Assembly: GCA_944548615.1 (NCBI GenBank)
Contig: OX155976.1
Span: 7,893,822-7,957,821, forward strand
From: Micropterix aruncella
Taxonomy: Eukaryota; Arthropoda; Insecta; Lepidoptera; Micropterigidae
Direction: 5' to 3'
Length of the DNA: 64,000 nt
Part shown: positions 33,177 to 44,832 of the stretch, in pieces
Layout of the letters: every line of letters starts with the position of its first letter
How positions within the stretch are numbered: position 1 is the first letter of the stretch
Notes under the pieces: model-generated
The model's input: the letters and a program-made list of their open reading frames with translations, nothing else
What the model was told of the DNA's origin: nothing
Database searches by the model: none
Translations under genes and position numbers: made by a program

Positions 33177-33971
33177 ATGGTCTTGTTGATCGTGTCTTGT
33201 GGGCAGGTGTGTGATGGGCGTGTTAATCTCCATAAGAACTACGCCAACCACCGTATCTATATCCACTCGGATAGCAAGGGAGCTCTTATAGCACTAGCCT
33301 CGAATACTATTAATTCAAAGCTAGTGCAAAACTGCGTAAAACTACTGAATTCCCTGGGCGAAAAGAACAGGGTAATTCTAAGATGGGCTCCCGGCCATGC
33401 AGGAATCGAGGGAAATGAAAAAGCCGACGAACTTGCTAAGACGGGAGCAAAGGGAACGTTATACGGCCCTGAACCTTGCTGTGGCGTACCAAAAAACCTT
33501 GCAAACCTAATGCTCAAACAAATATGTTTAGAACAATCCTTCAACCACTGGAACAACACGCCAGGGTTGAATCAATCCAAAGCGCTAATTAAGGCTTACG
33601 ACCCCAAGATGGCCCGTGAGGCCTTATCGCTAAATAGGAACAATCTACGCATACTGGTGAGGGCGCTCACGGGGCATTGTGGCCTTAACAAACACATGTA
33701 CAACCTCAAGCTCCGAGACACAAAAATGTGCAGGTTCTGCCAAGGCGCAGAGGATACTCCCCTGCACCTCATGTGCGAGTGTGGCCCGCTGATGCGTAAA
33801 AGATACATCCACTTGGGTGGTCATTACCTCCAACCTGAGGAGGTAAAACAATCTGGCGCCAAAAGCCTGTTGCGGTTCTTAAATGACACGAGGCTTAGCG
33901 CAGAACTATTTATAGTAGGTGGCGAACACAATAGAGCAGCAATTACAAAGCTCATAAAGATGGGGACTTGA
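33177..33971 (+). pseudogene. LINE RNase H and C-terminal zinc-finger domain, copy 1
   Basis: 264 codons. The sequence homologous to the second copy starts at about 33216 (NLHKNYANHRIYIHSDSKGA). RNase H signatures are HSDSKGALIAL (catalytic D) and RWAPGHAGIEGNEKADELAK (catalytic H/D). A C-terminal CCHC-like cluster (CRFCQGAEDTPLHLMCEC) follows, typical of I- and R1-related LINEs. No reverse transcriptase precedes it, and the first ~13 residues come from unrelated sequence. The domain itself is intact. Confidence 0.88.
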
Positions 33972-33973
33972 TA

Positions 33974-34632
33974 TAACTAGAGTTGTCAACTACAACGGGC
34001 GAACCCGTCACCTCAGAAAGTTATAACGATTGTTCGTTCTATCTCCCGTGAAGTGAGCGCAGAAGACTTGAACAAAACAGTCCACCATCAAGCTCCGCCA
34101 CATGCCCGTAAGATGCGAACACCTTATCCGCGAGATAACCAGGTATGTTACCCAGCGGGTTTACACTCACGCCCTTACATCCAATTGCGACCAGATTACT
34201 CCGGTCTCTCGATTGGTTACGAGTTCGAGGGTGACGAAGCGGTGAAACGCTGTAAACTGAATCTATCGCGGACCACGGCATCCTTTGCCCGGCTGTTCAC
34301 CCAGTATCAAGTAGCCGATGGTCGTTTAAAGAGCAGTGGCCGTAAGGTCCGAAACCACCCTCGCTCTATAAGAAACAGTACTGCTTCCAGACTCCCCCGA
34401 CTGTTAGTCAGAGTGCACAATCGATTGGCTTACGGGCACGGTGCGCAGACCGTCCAGGAGCGCCAGAAGGTTGACTCCTAGGGGAAACTAGCCCTAAGGC
34501 CAGAGTCCTGCCCGGGCTCGCACTTCATGCGTGGAGGCCACCGGGTGGGTGTTGACCCGTGAGTGTGACCAACCCTGAACAGAATGGGTCTTCGTGGCCA
34601 ACTCAGCAAAGGCCCATCAGCTCCCCACCCCA
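33974..34632 (+). mobile_element. Family A repeat, full-length copy
   Basis: Starts CTAGAGTTGTCAACTACAAC right after the LINE end and finishes GCCCATCAGCTCCCC. It has a small deletion in the GAGGTCGCTTGCGCGG region (34226-34230) and contains the longest shared-frame open stretch of the family (142 codons, 34053-34481). Confidence 0.88.
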
Positions 34633-34725
34633 CGTTACAGCTGAAGTAGTAAATGCTCGCGTTACAGCTGCAGGGTTAAGTAACCGTTTTGGAAACACGA
34701 AACACTTCAGTAACCTACCACCATA

Positions 34726-34904
34726 AGTTGCATCAAGTGAAGGTAGTTATAATAGTTTGTATTTTTTTCTTGTATGGGATGGGCCTGAGATGCAAAATCC
34801 AAGTTTTCGACCATGGCAGCCCTCTGGAACACTTTTGTATATCTCAAAAAATGCTATTTTTTTCACATCCCATTAATGAAATAAAAACTAAACTAGATGC
34901 AACT
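34726..34904. mobile_element. Small MITE, 179 bp, TA-flanked
   Basis: AGTTGCATCAAGT at the left and, inverted, AGTTGCATCTAGT at the right, with TA on both sides (34724-34725, 34905-34906). Short ends and a TA duplication fit a Tc1/mariner-type non-autonomous element. Single copy in the window. Confidence 0.6.
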
Positions 34905-34906
34905 TA

Positions 34907-35369
34907 GGGCCCCTATAACCATGACAAGGTTACTGGACTATAAGGGGCATTTCAGTGTCCACACTTAAGAAGTCCATATTTATGAAATTATTAAATAATT
35001 AATTAATTAATCTGAGATCAAATTAAATATTATATAGTGTGTTTACTATGGACGAATTACACTATACCAAGCGTGGAGTAAGTATAGCTAATCTTCTTGA
35101 TAATCTCTCATCGGCTTTAATAGATAGTTTCACCATTTCCGTTCGCCAAGAAAAACAGTTATCACTTGGTACCTATCTAAGATGATAGGGTAATATAATT
35201 AGTATATTCGCTTCATAACTCATTCATAGTAATAAGCTCGTTATTGCACTGACTAAGCCCAGCAGCGTTTAACATAAACGTATTAAGTGGGCGTAACGGC
35301 GATAAGAAGATATGATATCATTACAGGATCAAATTGCGTAGCGACCAGGGTTACCAGATCAGATGGGTT
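34907..35369. other. Spacer, nothing recognised
   Basis: AT-rich. No gene or repeat relation noticed. Confidence 0.4.
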
Positions 35370-36012
35370 GGTTGTCAACTACGGCGGGCGAGCCTGTCAT
35401 CTCAGGAAGTTTTAACGATTAGTCGTTCTGTCTCCCTGAAGTGAGCGCAGAAGACTTGGACAAAAACAGTCCACCGTCAAGCTCCGCCACATGCCCGTAA
35501 GAAGCCAACGCCTTAACCGCGAGATAGCCAGGAGCGTTACCCAGCGGGCTTACACCCACGCCCTGATTACTCCAGTCTCTCGATTGGTTCCGAGTTCGAG
35601 GTCGCTTGCGCGGTCCTCTCCCTTACGAAGCGGTGAAACGGTTGTACCGAATCTATCGCGGACCACGGCATCTTTGCCCGGCTGTTCACCCAGGATCGGG
35701 TAGCCAATGGTCGTTTCAAGAGCAGTCGCCGTAAGGTCCGCGATCATCCCCGCTTTATAGGAAACAGTGGTTCCAGACTCCCCCGACTGTTAGTCAGAGT
35801 GCACAGTCAATTGGCTTACGCCGTACGGTGCGCAGACCGTCCAGGATCGCCAGAAGGTTGATTCCTAGGGGAAACTAGCCCTAAGGCCAGAGTCCTACCC
35901 AGGCTCACATTTCATGCGTGGAGGCCGCTGGATGGGTGTTGATCCGTGAGTGTGACCAACCCTGAACAGAATAGGTCTTCGTAGCCAACTCAGCAAGGGC
36001 CCGTTAGCTCCC
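35370..36012 (+). mobile_element. Family A repeat, full-length copy
   Basis: From GGTTGTCAACTACGGCGGGC to GGGCCCGTTAGCTCCC. Small deletions occur around 35565 and 35785. It abuts an inverted family A piece immediately downstream. Confidence 0.88.
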
Positions 36013-36029
36013 ACAGAAGAGAGCCAGAG

Positions 36030-36478
36030 TGGGATGCTGGCCTGCGGGCCGGTCTCCCTTAGGAGTCAACCTTGGGGCGCTCCTAGACGGTTTGCGCACC
36101 GTGCGGCGTCAGCCAATCGATTGTGCACTCCGACTAACCGCCGGGGGAGTCTGGGAACAGTAATGATTCCAGACTCCCCCGGCGGTTAGTCAGATTCCTA
36201 TGAGCGGAGGTGGTTGTTAACCTTATAAAATGGCAAATACTCTTGAAACGTCCATTCGGCTACCCGTTCCCGGGTGAATAAGTCGGGCAAAGGAAGCCGT
36301 GGTCCGCGATATATTCGGTTGACACTGAATCGTTGGCGTTGGTCTCTTACGGGTTGTGGCGTAGCTAGACGCTGGATTGTTTTGTCCAAAGTCTTCTACG
36401 CTCACTACAGGTCGATAGAACGACTAATCGTTAAAACTTCCTGTGGTGATGGGCTCGCCCGTTGTAGTCGACAACTGA
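36030..36478 (-). mobile_element. Family A repeat, rearranged copy with inverted duplication
   Basis: Minus-orientation family sequence with a large internal deletion. At 36132-36191 a ~23-bp arm (GACTAACCGCCGGGGGAGTC and on) is immediately followed by its inverted copy, where other copies simply continue. This is a templated inverted insertion. Confidence 0.8.
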
Positions 36479-36700
36479 AGTTGACACTGAATCGCCGCTT
36501 CATAAGCGAGAGGACCGCGCAAGCGACCTCGATCTTGCAACCAGTCAGGTATCCTGGAGGTTAATTCCAGACGGAGATATCCTTCCAAATTGATAGTCAG
36601 GGGGCGAGGCTGCCCGCTGGGTACCCGCTGGGTAAAACGAACATATTCGCTAAATCTGACTGAGGTGACGGGTTAGCCTGTTGTAGTTGACTGCTCTAAA
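36479..36700 (-). mobile_element. Family A repeat, divergent subfamily fragment
   Basis: Continues in the same orientation with GACACTGAATCGCCGCTTC, GGTTAATTCCAGACGGAGAT and CCGCTGGGTA (partly duplicated), ending GTTAGCCTGTTGTAGTTGAC. It matches the 26327 and 63110 subfamily. Confidence 0.7.
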
Positions 36701-36777
36701 TAGTATAATCACGTTCGATAATCGATAATCTCGTTCAATCTATTGCTTCTAAAGCTTCCAAAGCTTTAGGTTTTGTT

Positions 36778-37390
36778 ATGAGGAGTGCAGCTTGCTTTCA
36801 CCGTGCTAAATCTTTCAAGATTGTCAGAAGCATCTTGGAATATGCATCTCAGGTATGGAACCCTTGTTATGATAAATATATAAATAGAATCGAGCGCATT
36901 CAAATCTATTTCAATTTATGCAAGAAATTTCATATCCTCCCCTTGATTAAGCGGCGTGAAACCACAAAAATCACCTCCAATAACATTAACTGTCCTGACT
37001 TACTAAATAAAATTAATCTCCGTGTTCCTTCCAAACTCAATAGATTTAACCCTGCTCTTCATGTTCCTTATGCTGGTACCAACTATAGGCAAAATGCATT
37101 TCTGTGGCGAACAAATGACAATTTCAATGATTTGATTAAACGCTTTGACTTTGATCTATTCTGTACGAGTAATAACTCAGCTAGGCAGCGGCTGAACTGT
37201 GAATTCTTTAGCATTAATTGTTGAACAATTTTTGATGCATTTTTAATCTATAGCTTTAATTGAAAGATCACATATGTTTCTACAACGTTACTTAAACGTG
37301 AAAACCTTTAATTGGCCCTCTGTTATGTAACTCCGTCTTTTTGTTAAATTATAATTAGCTGTTGGTTTTCCTAAAAATAAATAAATAAAT
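36778..37390 (+). pseudogene. Jockey-like LINE reverse transcriptase C-terminus with 3' UTR
   Basis: 148 codons from 36778 to 37224. SILEYASQVWNPCYDKYINR and IERIQIYF mark the segment after the reverse transcriptase palm, and VPYAGTNYRQNAFLWRTND the terminal block. The frame is open to its stop. The 3' UTR ends in AAATAAATAAATAAATAG at about 37375-37390. The copy is 5'-truncated, with no catalytic palm. Confidence 0.9.
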
Positions 37391-37905
37391 AGCATTTAGC
37401 AAACTGATATACTATTTAACATATTGTTCTCAATTGTAAAGCGATATAAAATTATGTCATTTCGTATATGACATTTTCTCTATTGATTCTATACATCGAG
37501 CCATTGATATAGCAAACGTTATCACTAAAGCCTTGGATGCTGATCTGAGATGTTCTCAAGCAATTAAGTGTGTAATAACCCTATTAACTTGCGCACGCTT
37601 AACGGTAACTATACCTAAGTGAGCGGATACTTGTACTAGTCTATTATTCTGCGTAAAATGCACCATACAAGGTTATATATCAGTCAGAGGTGTAAAACAT
37701 TTATAAACTAGAATATAAGCCCTTTCATAACGGGCTGTTGGCTTTATTTTAATAAAAAACATACAGCATCGCGTACTAATAAAATATAAAAAATAGCAAA
37801 GCCAATGGTGTTTTAAGTTATTTACAATATATTAAAATGGAATACAAAATATGCTAAATATGCTATACAAAGAAAACAACAAAGATTTTTAAATCTATAA
37901 GTAAG
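37391..37905. other. AT-rich spacer
   Basis: No supported gene or repeat relation. Confidence 0.45.
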
Positions 37906-37909
37906 TACG

Positions 37910-38050
37910 ATATGTGTGTATGTGGGTGTTGGATTATGGGTGTCGGTGTATGTATGTGCGATGGAGAGCGTATGCTTGCGTCTGTGTGTGTGCGGTTTTT
38001 GTGTGTGTGTGTATATATATTGTAGGGTGTACATGCATGTCAGTGCAAGT
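37910..38050 (+). repeat. (GT)n-rich low-complexity tract
   Basis: Degenerate TGTGTG/TGTATG/TGCGTG repeats. Open frames on both strands here are low complexity and not genes. Confidence 0.8.
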
Positions 38051-38095
38051 ACAAATGCGGCATGCGAACTCGTTTAGATTCGTTATACCTCTTAA

Positions 38096-38675
38096 GGCGA
38101 CATGATACCTGGGAACGACCATATGTGAAGAATATTATCTTTATGAGTTTTTAGAAAAATATAAGCATTCATCTAAAAAAAGTTCTAAGTGAATCCCTCG
38201 ATAAGGAACCAATTTAAAATTTGGACTTAAAAAAGTTGCTCATAGCCTTGGACATTAAGGCTTTAAACTGACTTCGAAAACTTTCAGGCGCGTTTACTCC
38301 TACAATGTAAGCGGTGAGTGTGTTTTGTTATAATCTCATTATATTGACTAGTTAATTCTCTAAGCCAGCACTTAGACACCTTTTTTATTTAGGTCCTAAA
38401 TTAATTACAATTAATTAAAACATGAGAGCGCTCTGAGAGTTACGCTAAATATGCTTTGCCATTAACACCATAATACCACCACTGCGTAACGATAATTATT
38501 CTGTGCTAGCGCTGCATTTAGTATGCGCCTAGTAGCCGGTACAAACGGACGTAGAATCTGCGCTTGACGCTTCGTCAACGCTGGAATTTTGTTGGTCGAA
38601 CCCTACAAAATTGACCCCGCCTATTTTTTCGCGTGTACGTTCATTTCGGATATTTTTCTGAGGTCTCATGTCGCC
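38096..38675 (+). mobile_element. MITE family D, copy 2, 580 bp, TTAA-flanked
   Basis: GGCGACATGATACCTGGG at the left and GAGGTCTCATGTCGCC at the right, with TTAA at 38092-38095 and 38676-38679. The ends are better preserved than in copy 1. Confidence 0.93.
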
Positions 38676-38938
38676 TTAACGTGTAATTCTACTGAAATAT
38701 CATGGCAAAACGACCTGGTCCGCTTAGGACAGATCCGTGGATCCTTGGATCGTGTCGTAGATCATTCGCGAACCGATCATTACGCGCCAATGCGCACGCG
38801 CAGATTCACATCACTTAAAATCACCCCATTCAAGAATATGCAAATGCCACTGTCGAGGCTACGCGTCATGTTAAGCCAACGATGAGGATGTTGCTAAACT
38901 GTTTGAGGCATTTATATCACGTTATCGGACTTATCTAT

Positions 38939-38954
38939 TATTATTATTATTATT
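38939..38954. repeat. (ATT)n microsatellite
   Basis: Short ATT repeat just before the GGGTCCAATT end. Confidence 0.8.
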
Positions 38955-39126
38955 GTACATTGGGTCCAATTGCGTTTCTATTGAGTTAAAATTAAGTCGC
39001 TTTAAAAATAAGTAGGATTAGTGCGTGCATTAAAATAATAGCTATCTCGTTTCTCTCAGATTTAACACACGTAACAAAATCTGCGACTTCGTTCTGTATC
39101 TATGGTAATATACCATTGTGCGGATA

Positions 39127-39860
39127 TCAACCTCCATAAGAACTACGCCAACCACCGTATCTATATCCACTCGGATAGCAAGGGAGCTCTTATAGCACTA
39201 GCCTCGAATACTATTAATTCAAAGCTAGTGCAAAACTGCGTATCACTACTGAATTCCCTGGGCGAAAAGAACAGGGTAATTCTAAGATGGGTTCCCGGCC
39301 ATGCAGGAATCGAGGAAAATGAAAAAACCGACGAACTTGCTAAGACGGGAGCAAAGGGAACGTTATACGGCCCTGAACCTTGCTGTGGCGTACCAAAAAG
39401 CCTTGCAAACCTAATTCTCAAACAAATATGTTTAGAACAATCCGTCATTTACTGGAACAACACGCCAGGGTTGAATCAATCCAAAGCGCTAATTAAGGCT
39501 TACGACCCCAAGACGGCCCGTGAGGCCTTATCGCTAAATAGGAACAATCTACGCATACTGGTGAGGGCGCTCACGGGGCATTGTGGCCTCAACAAACACA
39601 TAATATACAACATCAAGCTCCGAGACACAAAAATGTGCAGGTTCTGCCAAGGGGCAAAGAAAACTCCTTTGCGCCTCATGTGCGAGTGTGGCCCGCTGAT
39701 GCGTAAAAGATACATCCACTTGGGCGGTCATTACCTCCAACCTAAGGAGGTAAAATAATCTGGCGCCAAAAGCCTGTTGCGGTTCTTAAATGACACGAGG
39801 CTTAGCGCAGAACTATAGTAGGTGGCGAACACAATAGATCAGCAATATCGCAGTGTTACA
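39127..39860 (+). pseudogene. LINE RNase H and zinc-finger domain, copy 2
   Basis: Closely matches 33216-33950, beginning at the same point (NLHKNYANHRIYIHSDSKGA) after unrelated upstream sequence. The RNase H signatures HSDSKGALIAL and RWVPGHAGIE are present, with substitutions (ENEKTDELAK) in the second. A TAA at 39756-39758 ends the frame early, and small indels follow near 39815. Not functional. Confidence 0.88.
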
Positions 39861-39897
39861 AGGCTCATAAAGACCTTAGAAAAGCCCCACACAACAA

Positions 39898-40452
39898 ATT
39901 TAAAAAAATCGGTTGTGTCACCCCAAGACTTTCCTGACTAGTAGTATCCGGGGAGGTGCGAAAAAACAGCGACATTTTTTACTCTAGTACCCCAAATTTG
40001 TATGGCAGGTACCCCAAACGTTGGTCGTAAGTACCACAAAAACTAATAGGTTCTTCCGATGGTTAACAGAAGCTTCTATGCCAAATTTTAACTTAGACAG
40101 ATTAAGCGTCTGGGCGCTATCGCGGAAACAATTTTTTCGCCGGGAACCCCAAATTTGTATGGGAGGTACCACAACCGTAGGGCGTAGGGACTCCAAAAAC
40201 TAATGGGTTCCTCCGACGGTTAACAGAAGCTTATATACCAAATTTCAGCTCAATCCGATTAAGCGTCTGGGCGCTATCGTGGAAGAATACATACATACAG
40301 ACATACAGACATACAGACAGACAGAGATCGGTCTGGAAATAGTCTCAATCGTCTCAGGGAGTCTCAAAATATATATTCCCATCTTCATCTCAAAATTTTT
40401 TTTTAGCGCGATCACAATACTTTCCTTTCCGATAGGTCGTCAGGAAAGTAAA
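39898..40452 (-). repeat. Family C repeat copy with (ACAT/ACAG)n
   Basis: AAAAAATCGGTTGTGTCACC, ACTTTCCTGAC at 39930-39940 and, near the end, GTCAGGAAAGT at 40439-40449 give matching 11-bp inverted ends. A ~120-bp segment (CCCCAAATTTGTATGG ... CTGGGCGCTATCG) is tandemly duplicated at 39990-40130 and 40147-40280. Confidence 0.65.
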
Positions 40453-42346
40453 AAATGGTAATGTACCAAAAAGCTGGCAGCATAGGTTTTTCGAAACGCC
40501 AACATCGGCGCTCTGAATCCATTTTTCGTGCGCGGCTGGCTAGGAGGTTTGTTTGGCTTTTCTTTTGATCCGAATGATATCTGATGTGGCGGTGTTCTAA
40601 CCACCTTCTCGTACTAAAAGACAACATATAATTTACAAGTTATGACGAAATTTGTTCGAAATCGAAAAGCATAATACACCTAAGTACGTACCGTTGTCGC
40701 TATTCATTCGATCTCCTTTGTAATATCCCAACATACGGAAACATTTCAGCAGTAACAGCAAAAACGACAAATTCATACGTAAAAACACAAGCTTCACACA
40801 CTAAGTCGCACCGAAAACGCGCGTTTTAAAATTGTCACGTTCAAGCCGGTTTTTATTCGGACAACTGTCAATTTTTGAGAAACGGAATTAGCGTTTCTGC
40901 GAGAATGAAATAAATTTAATACAAACTGTAATAAAACACGGTAGCATCAAAATCTGACAGATGAATCGCAATACCAATGTGATTTAATTTTTTTATTCCG
41001 AATTTTGTAATAAATTTATCGAATTTTTTTACTTTATTTTAAACCGACTAAGAAACGAATTGGACCCATTATGGTATATGTCTTTTAATGCGTACCGTAA
41101 AATGTGGTAACTTTAACGTGCGTTACTTTTAATGAAAAAATATCGAACTAGTATTTAAGGCGACTATCTTATAAGGTTTGTGTCTCCAAACTCCGAATAA
41201 TATTCTAATTTTTCAAACAAAAAAATAATGACAATTGACATTCATTGAACTATGACATTCATAGGTCGTTGACAACATTTCGAGACTTTATAATTAAAAG
41301 AATTAAACACATCTTTTTGCATGAACGTATTATAACGAATTTCGTTAAATTTATATCTTTGTTTTAAATTTCCTTTCTATGGCACCTTTTTTTGTTTTAT
41401 AAAATGGTTATCGAGGTTTGTTTCTTGGCTGAAACAAATGCCTATTAATTCCGCTAGATGTCCATAGTGGGTGAAATATTCTATTTAATTGTTGACAGAC
41501 AGCTGGGGGTACTTTCGACAGAGAGAAAAAGCGCTTCATCGAATTGTACGTGCGGGCTGCGGCATTTTAAATATAAAAATCAGTTTTGGCATAAAATCGG
41601 TGTTTAAACCTTGTTTAAAATTTAACTGCGGAGTTAGTGCCAGTTCTCCAGTTGTTCGTCAAAAAGTCCAGGAAAATCTGGCATTTATCTTGGGCTGGAG
41701 AACAGCTCTATGATCTTTGAGCTCTGCCTTCGACCAGCCATTTGACTCCCAGGCCCGGCTTTTTCGCAGTAGGTTTTGGCCCGAGGGAACTGAATTTCCG
41801 CGACGAAGTCCGGTATTACGCCGTCGGAAGTAGAACCCGTATTTGTTGTATATTTTTACGTATTGCTGCCAACCATTCCGGAAGTTGCCGTTTTTTTGTC
41901 ATTTGTAATTTGTAATTTAATTGTAATTTTTATTGTGTGGTGAAACGGTTATGTAAACTTTAGGTCTTCTAGTAGGTATGTGCACTAGGCCTCGCATAAA
42001 TAATGTTTTTTTTAATAAATACCAGAAAGAAACACTGATTGATTTTAATTTACCTTTCTCACGACCCGTGTATTTGATTGTCTTTTTGCTCAAGCTAGCT
42101 TATAGTCTTTCCGGCGCTCAATTCTAAATTTATATTGTTTTTTGATATTGTAACCCTTGCAGTTATCCTGCAAGAAGGCTAGAATTTATCACTAAGAAAG
42201 GATTATTTCTCTCATGAATCCAATTTACACTAGACGCTCTGAACGTATACAAAAGGGATGTTACTTATTTAGAGAAATGATATCTCTATAAAAAAAACTG
42301 TACAAAACAATTACTTGCTTTAATTTATTGCTTTTTTTATTCAAAT
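40453..42346. other. Long unassigned AT-rich stretch
   Basis: Includes the right GGGTCCAATT-type end at 41050-41070. The open frame at 41489-41713 and its reverse (41900-41490) show no motif I recognise. CTTTTGTCATTTGTAATTTGTAATTTAATTG near 41895 is low complexity. Confidence 0.4.
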
Positions 42347-42640
42347 GATCTACAAGCCCGCGTATACTTCAACAAAAAGTTCCTTACTGGAATCAGCCAG
42401 AATGGCACTGGTCTGGGGTATGACAGTACCAGTACAGCCATGAGCGATGTGGACTTGAAGAAGTTTCCCTTGCGGGGATATTACGACAGCAACAGTATGG
42501 CTCATGCTATTGATAACTGCAAAACCTTTTTCAATAATCGAGAAAGCTTGAGATTGGATTACTGTAATATTATTGAAAGAGCAATTAAAAAAAAAACATT
42601 TAAAAAAATTTTGATAGATGAACTTTACGCTATGTTCGAA
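42347..42640 (+). CDS. Unidentified coding-like segment (possible exon)
   Basis: A frame open from at least 42347 reads ARVYFNKKFLTGISQNGTG, then MSDVDLKKFPLRGYYDSNS and CKTFFNNRESLRLDYCNIIE, and decays into an A-run and then a GT-rich low-complexity tail. Composition is like a soluble protein and unlike the LINE and transposase pieces around it. A pyrimidine-rich stretch and CTACAAG upstream could be a splice acceptor (exon from 42357). I do not recognise the family; it may be a host exon, a decayed paralogue or a captured fragment. Confidence 0.4.
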
Positions 42641-42721
42641 TGCGAGTGTGTTTGTATGTGTGCGTGCGTTTGTGCGTTCTGTAGGGTGTCAGTAGAGCAC
42701 AGCTTTCACGTACCTCCTTAA

Positions 42722-43271
42722 TCAGAAAAATATCCGAAATGGGCGGACACGCGAAAAATAGGCGGAGGCAATTTCGTAGGGTTTGACCAATAAAAATCCA
42801 GCGTTGACGAAGCGCCAAGCGCAGATTCTGCGTCCGCTAGCACCGGGAACCAGACGCATACTAAACGGTCAATCGCAGCGCTAGCACAGAATAACTATCT
42901 TTACGCAGTGGTGGTATAAGGGTGTTAATGGCAAAGCTTATTTAGCGTAACTCTCAGAGCGCTCTCACGTTTTAATGAATTCTAATTAATTTAGGACCTA
43001 AATAAAAAAATTAGCTAAGTGATGGTCCTAGAAAATTAACCAGTCAAAAAAAATAAATTATAATAAAACACACTCACCGCTTACATTGTAGGAGCAAATG
43101 CGCCTGAAAGTTTTCGAAGTCAGTTGAACAACTTTTTTGACTCCAAATTTTAAATTTGTTCCTTATCGAGGGATTCGCTTAGAAACTTTTTTAAAGTAAT
43201 GCTTATATTTTTCAAAAAACTCATAAGACTAACATTCTTCAGATATGGTCGTTCCCAGGTATCATGTCGCC
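42722..43271 (-). mobile_element. MITE family D, copy 3, one end eroded
   Basis: Inverse orientation. The right terminus is intact (AGGTATCATGTCGCC then TTAA at 43272-43275). The left terminus lacks about 16 bp, although a TTAA (42718-42721) still precedes TCAGAAAAATATCCG. Same internal words as the other copies. Confidence 0.88.
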
Positions 43272-43282
43272 TTAACATCTTG

Positions 43283-43943
43283 CGGTGTCGACTACAACGG
43301 GCGAGCCCGTCACCACAGGACGTTTTAACGATTAGTCGTTCTGTCGCCCTGCAGTGAACGTAGAAGACTTTGGACAGTACAATCCTACGTCCAGCTACGT
43401 CACAACCCGTGAGAGTCCAACGCCTTACCGCGAGTGAGCCAGGAATAAACCCGGCGGGTTCGAGATACTCGCGCCCTCACTTCCAATTGTGACCAGATTT
43501 CTCCGGTCTCTCGATTGGTTCCGAGTTCGAGGTCGCTTGCGCGGTCCTCTCCCTTACGAAGCCGTGAAACGGTGTGCACCGAATCTATCGCGGACCAAGG
43601 CGTCCTTTGCCCGACTCTGAACCGGGATCGGATGGCCAATGGTCATTTCAAGAGCAGTCGCCGTAAGGTAGACAACTACCGGGCTCTATAGGAAACAATA
43701 CAGTTCCCAGACTCCCCCGATTGTTAGTCGGAGAGCACAGTCGATTGGCTAGCGCCGCTCGGTGCGCAGACCGTTCAGGAGCGCCAGAGGATTGATTCCC
43801 AGGGGAGATTGGTTGACCCAAGGTCCTACCCAGGCTCGCACCCCATGCGTGGAGGCCATCGGATGGGTGTTGACCCGTGAGTGTGACCGACCCTGAACAC
43901 ATGGGTCATCGTGGCCACCTCATCATGGACCCATTAGCTCCCC
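43283..43943 (+). mobile_element. Family A repeat, full-length copy
   Basis: GCGGTGTCGACTACAACGGG to CCATTAGCTCCCC, 661 bp, the CTTGCGGTGT 5' subfamily. It starts only a few bases from the TTAA end of MITE D copy 3. Confidence 0.9.
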
Positions 43944-44830
43944 AGTTGGAAATGTTTAAAAGTTAATATAACTTTCATTGCGGATTGCTCATTGCATCAG
44001 TGTATTTTTACATATTTTTTGTTGATTACCCTGATCGAGATCTTTGTGTCTTTGCAAGAACAAGAATATAAAGATTATGTAAATAATTAATACATACATA
44101 TACACTAATATTAAATAAGTAGATAGGTACGTGGGTGTCAGGTAAGATGACACAGATTTTGTTGCATTCAGATTTGGAGATAAAGACTACCTCTTCGCAC
44201 AGAAACTGCGAACTGCAGTATAAGCATTTAAAAAATACACCTTATGCGACTATAATGCCATCGTAAACCCCATTTATGGTTTTGTATATGCCAAACGCGA
44301 TCGAGTCGGCGTATAATGATCGACTTAAACAAGTCGTTAAAAATATGCGAACGAAGAGACATTTTAAACCGTCGACTTTCACTACGATTAATATAAGTCA
44401 GTTGTGGTCACGTTCGAAGTAACGAGGTGTCCTTCTTGGTGAGGTCGAGATGAACTGCTCTTCTTCTTCTTTTTGAAGTGCTGTTTCACTCTATCCTGGT
44501 ACTCACTCTATCACCCTATCACTATATCTAACAAGAACAATAATTCAAAAAAAATAAAAACACTCCGCCGGTACAAAAATTTAACTATCGTATTTATATT
44601 ACAAACAAATTATTCACGCAGAAAAGACGCTTTTAGGGAATATAGTTCTTCGTTGAAATGATATTCGTTTACACAAAATTCAATTTACGGATGCTCCGTT
44701 ACGGCCCCATCGACGCGTGTTAACTCTGTAAACATCCAGTGCTTAAAGACGATTGCGCATTTTGTGACAATCATGATGTCCATAATCTACTCAATTAGAC
44801 CATTCATTTGATAATGAACACGGTATATGT
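43944..44830. other. Spacer, nothing recognised
   Basis: AT-rich. The small plus-strand frame at 44473-44661 has no recognisable content. Confidence 0.45.
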
Positions 44831-44832
44831 AG

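Larger units (their letters stand above)
38957..41069. mobile_element. Possible composite DNA transposon with GGGTCCAATT ends
   Basis: ATTGGGTCCAATTGCGTTTCT at the left and, inverted, AATGGGTCCAATTCGTTTCT at the right (41050-41070), each flanked by ATT, give a possible 3-bp duplication. The ends resemble family M3 (GGGCYCGATTGCGTTTCT). The interior holds an RNase H LINE fragment and a family C copy, so the 2.1-kb span would be a nest. It rests on two ends only. Confidence 0.5.

Noticed and set aside
41489..41713. 74-codon frame as a gene
   Set aside because: No motif recognised on either strand and no supporting signals.
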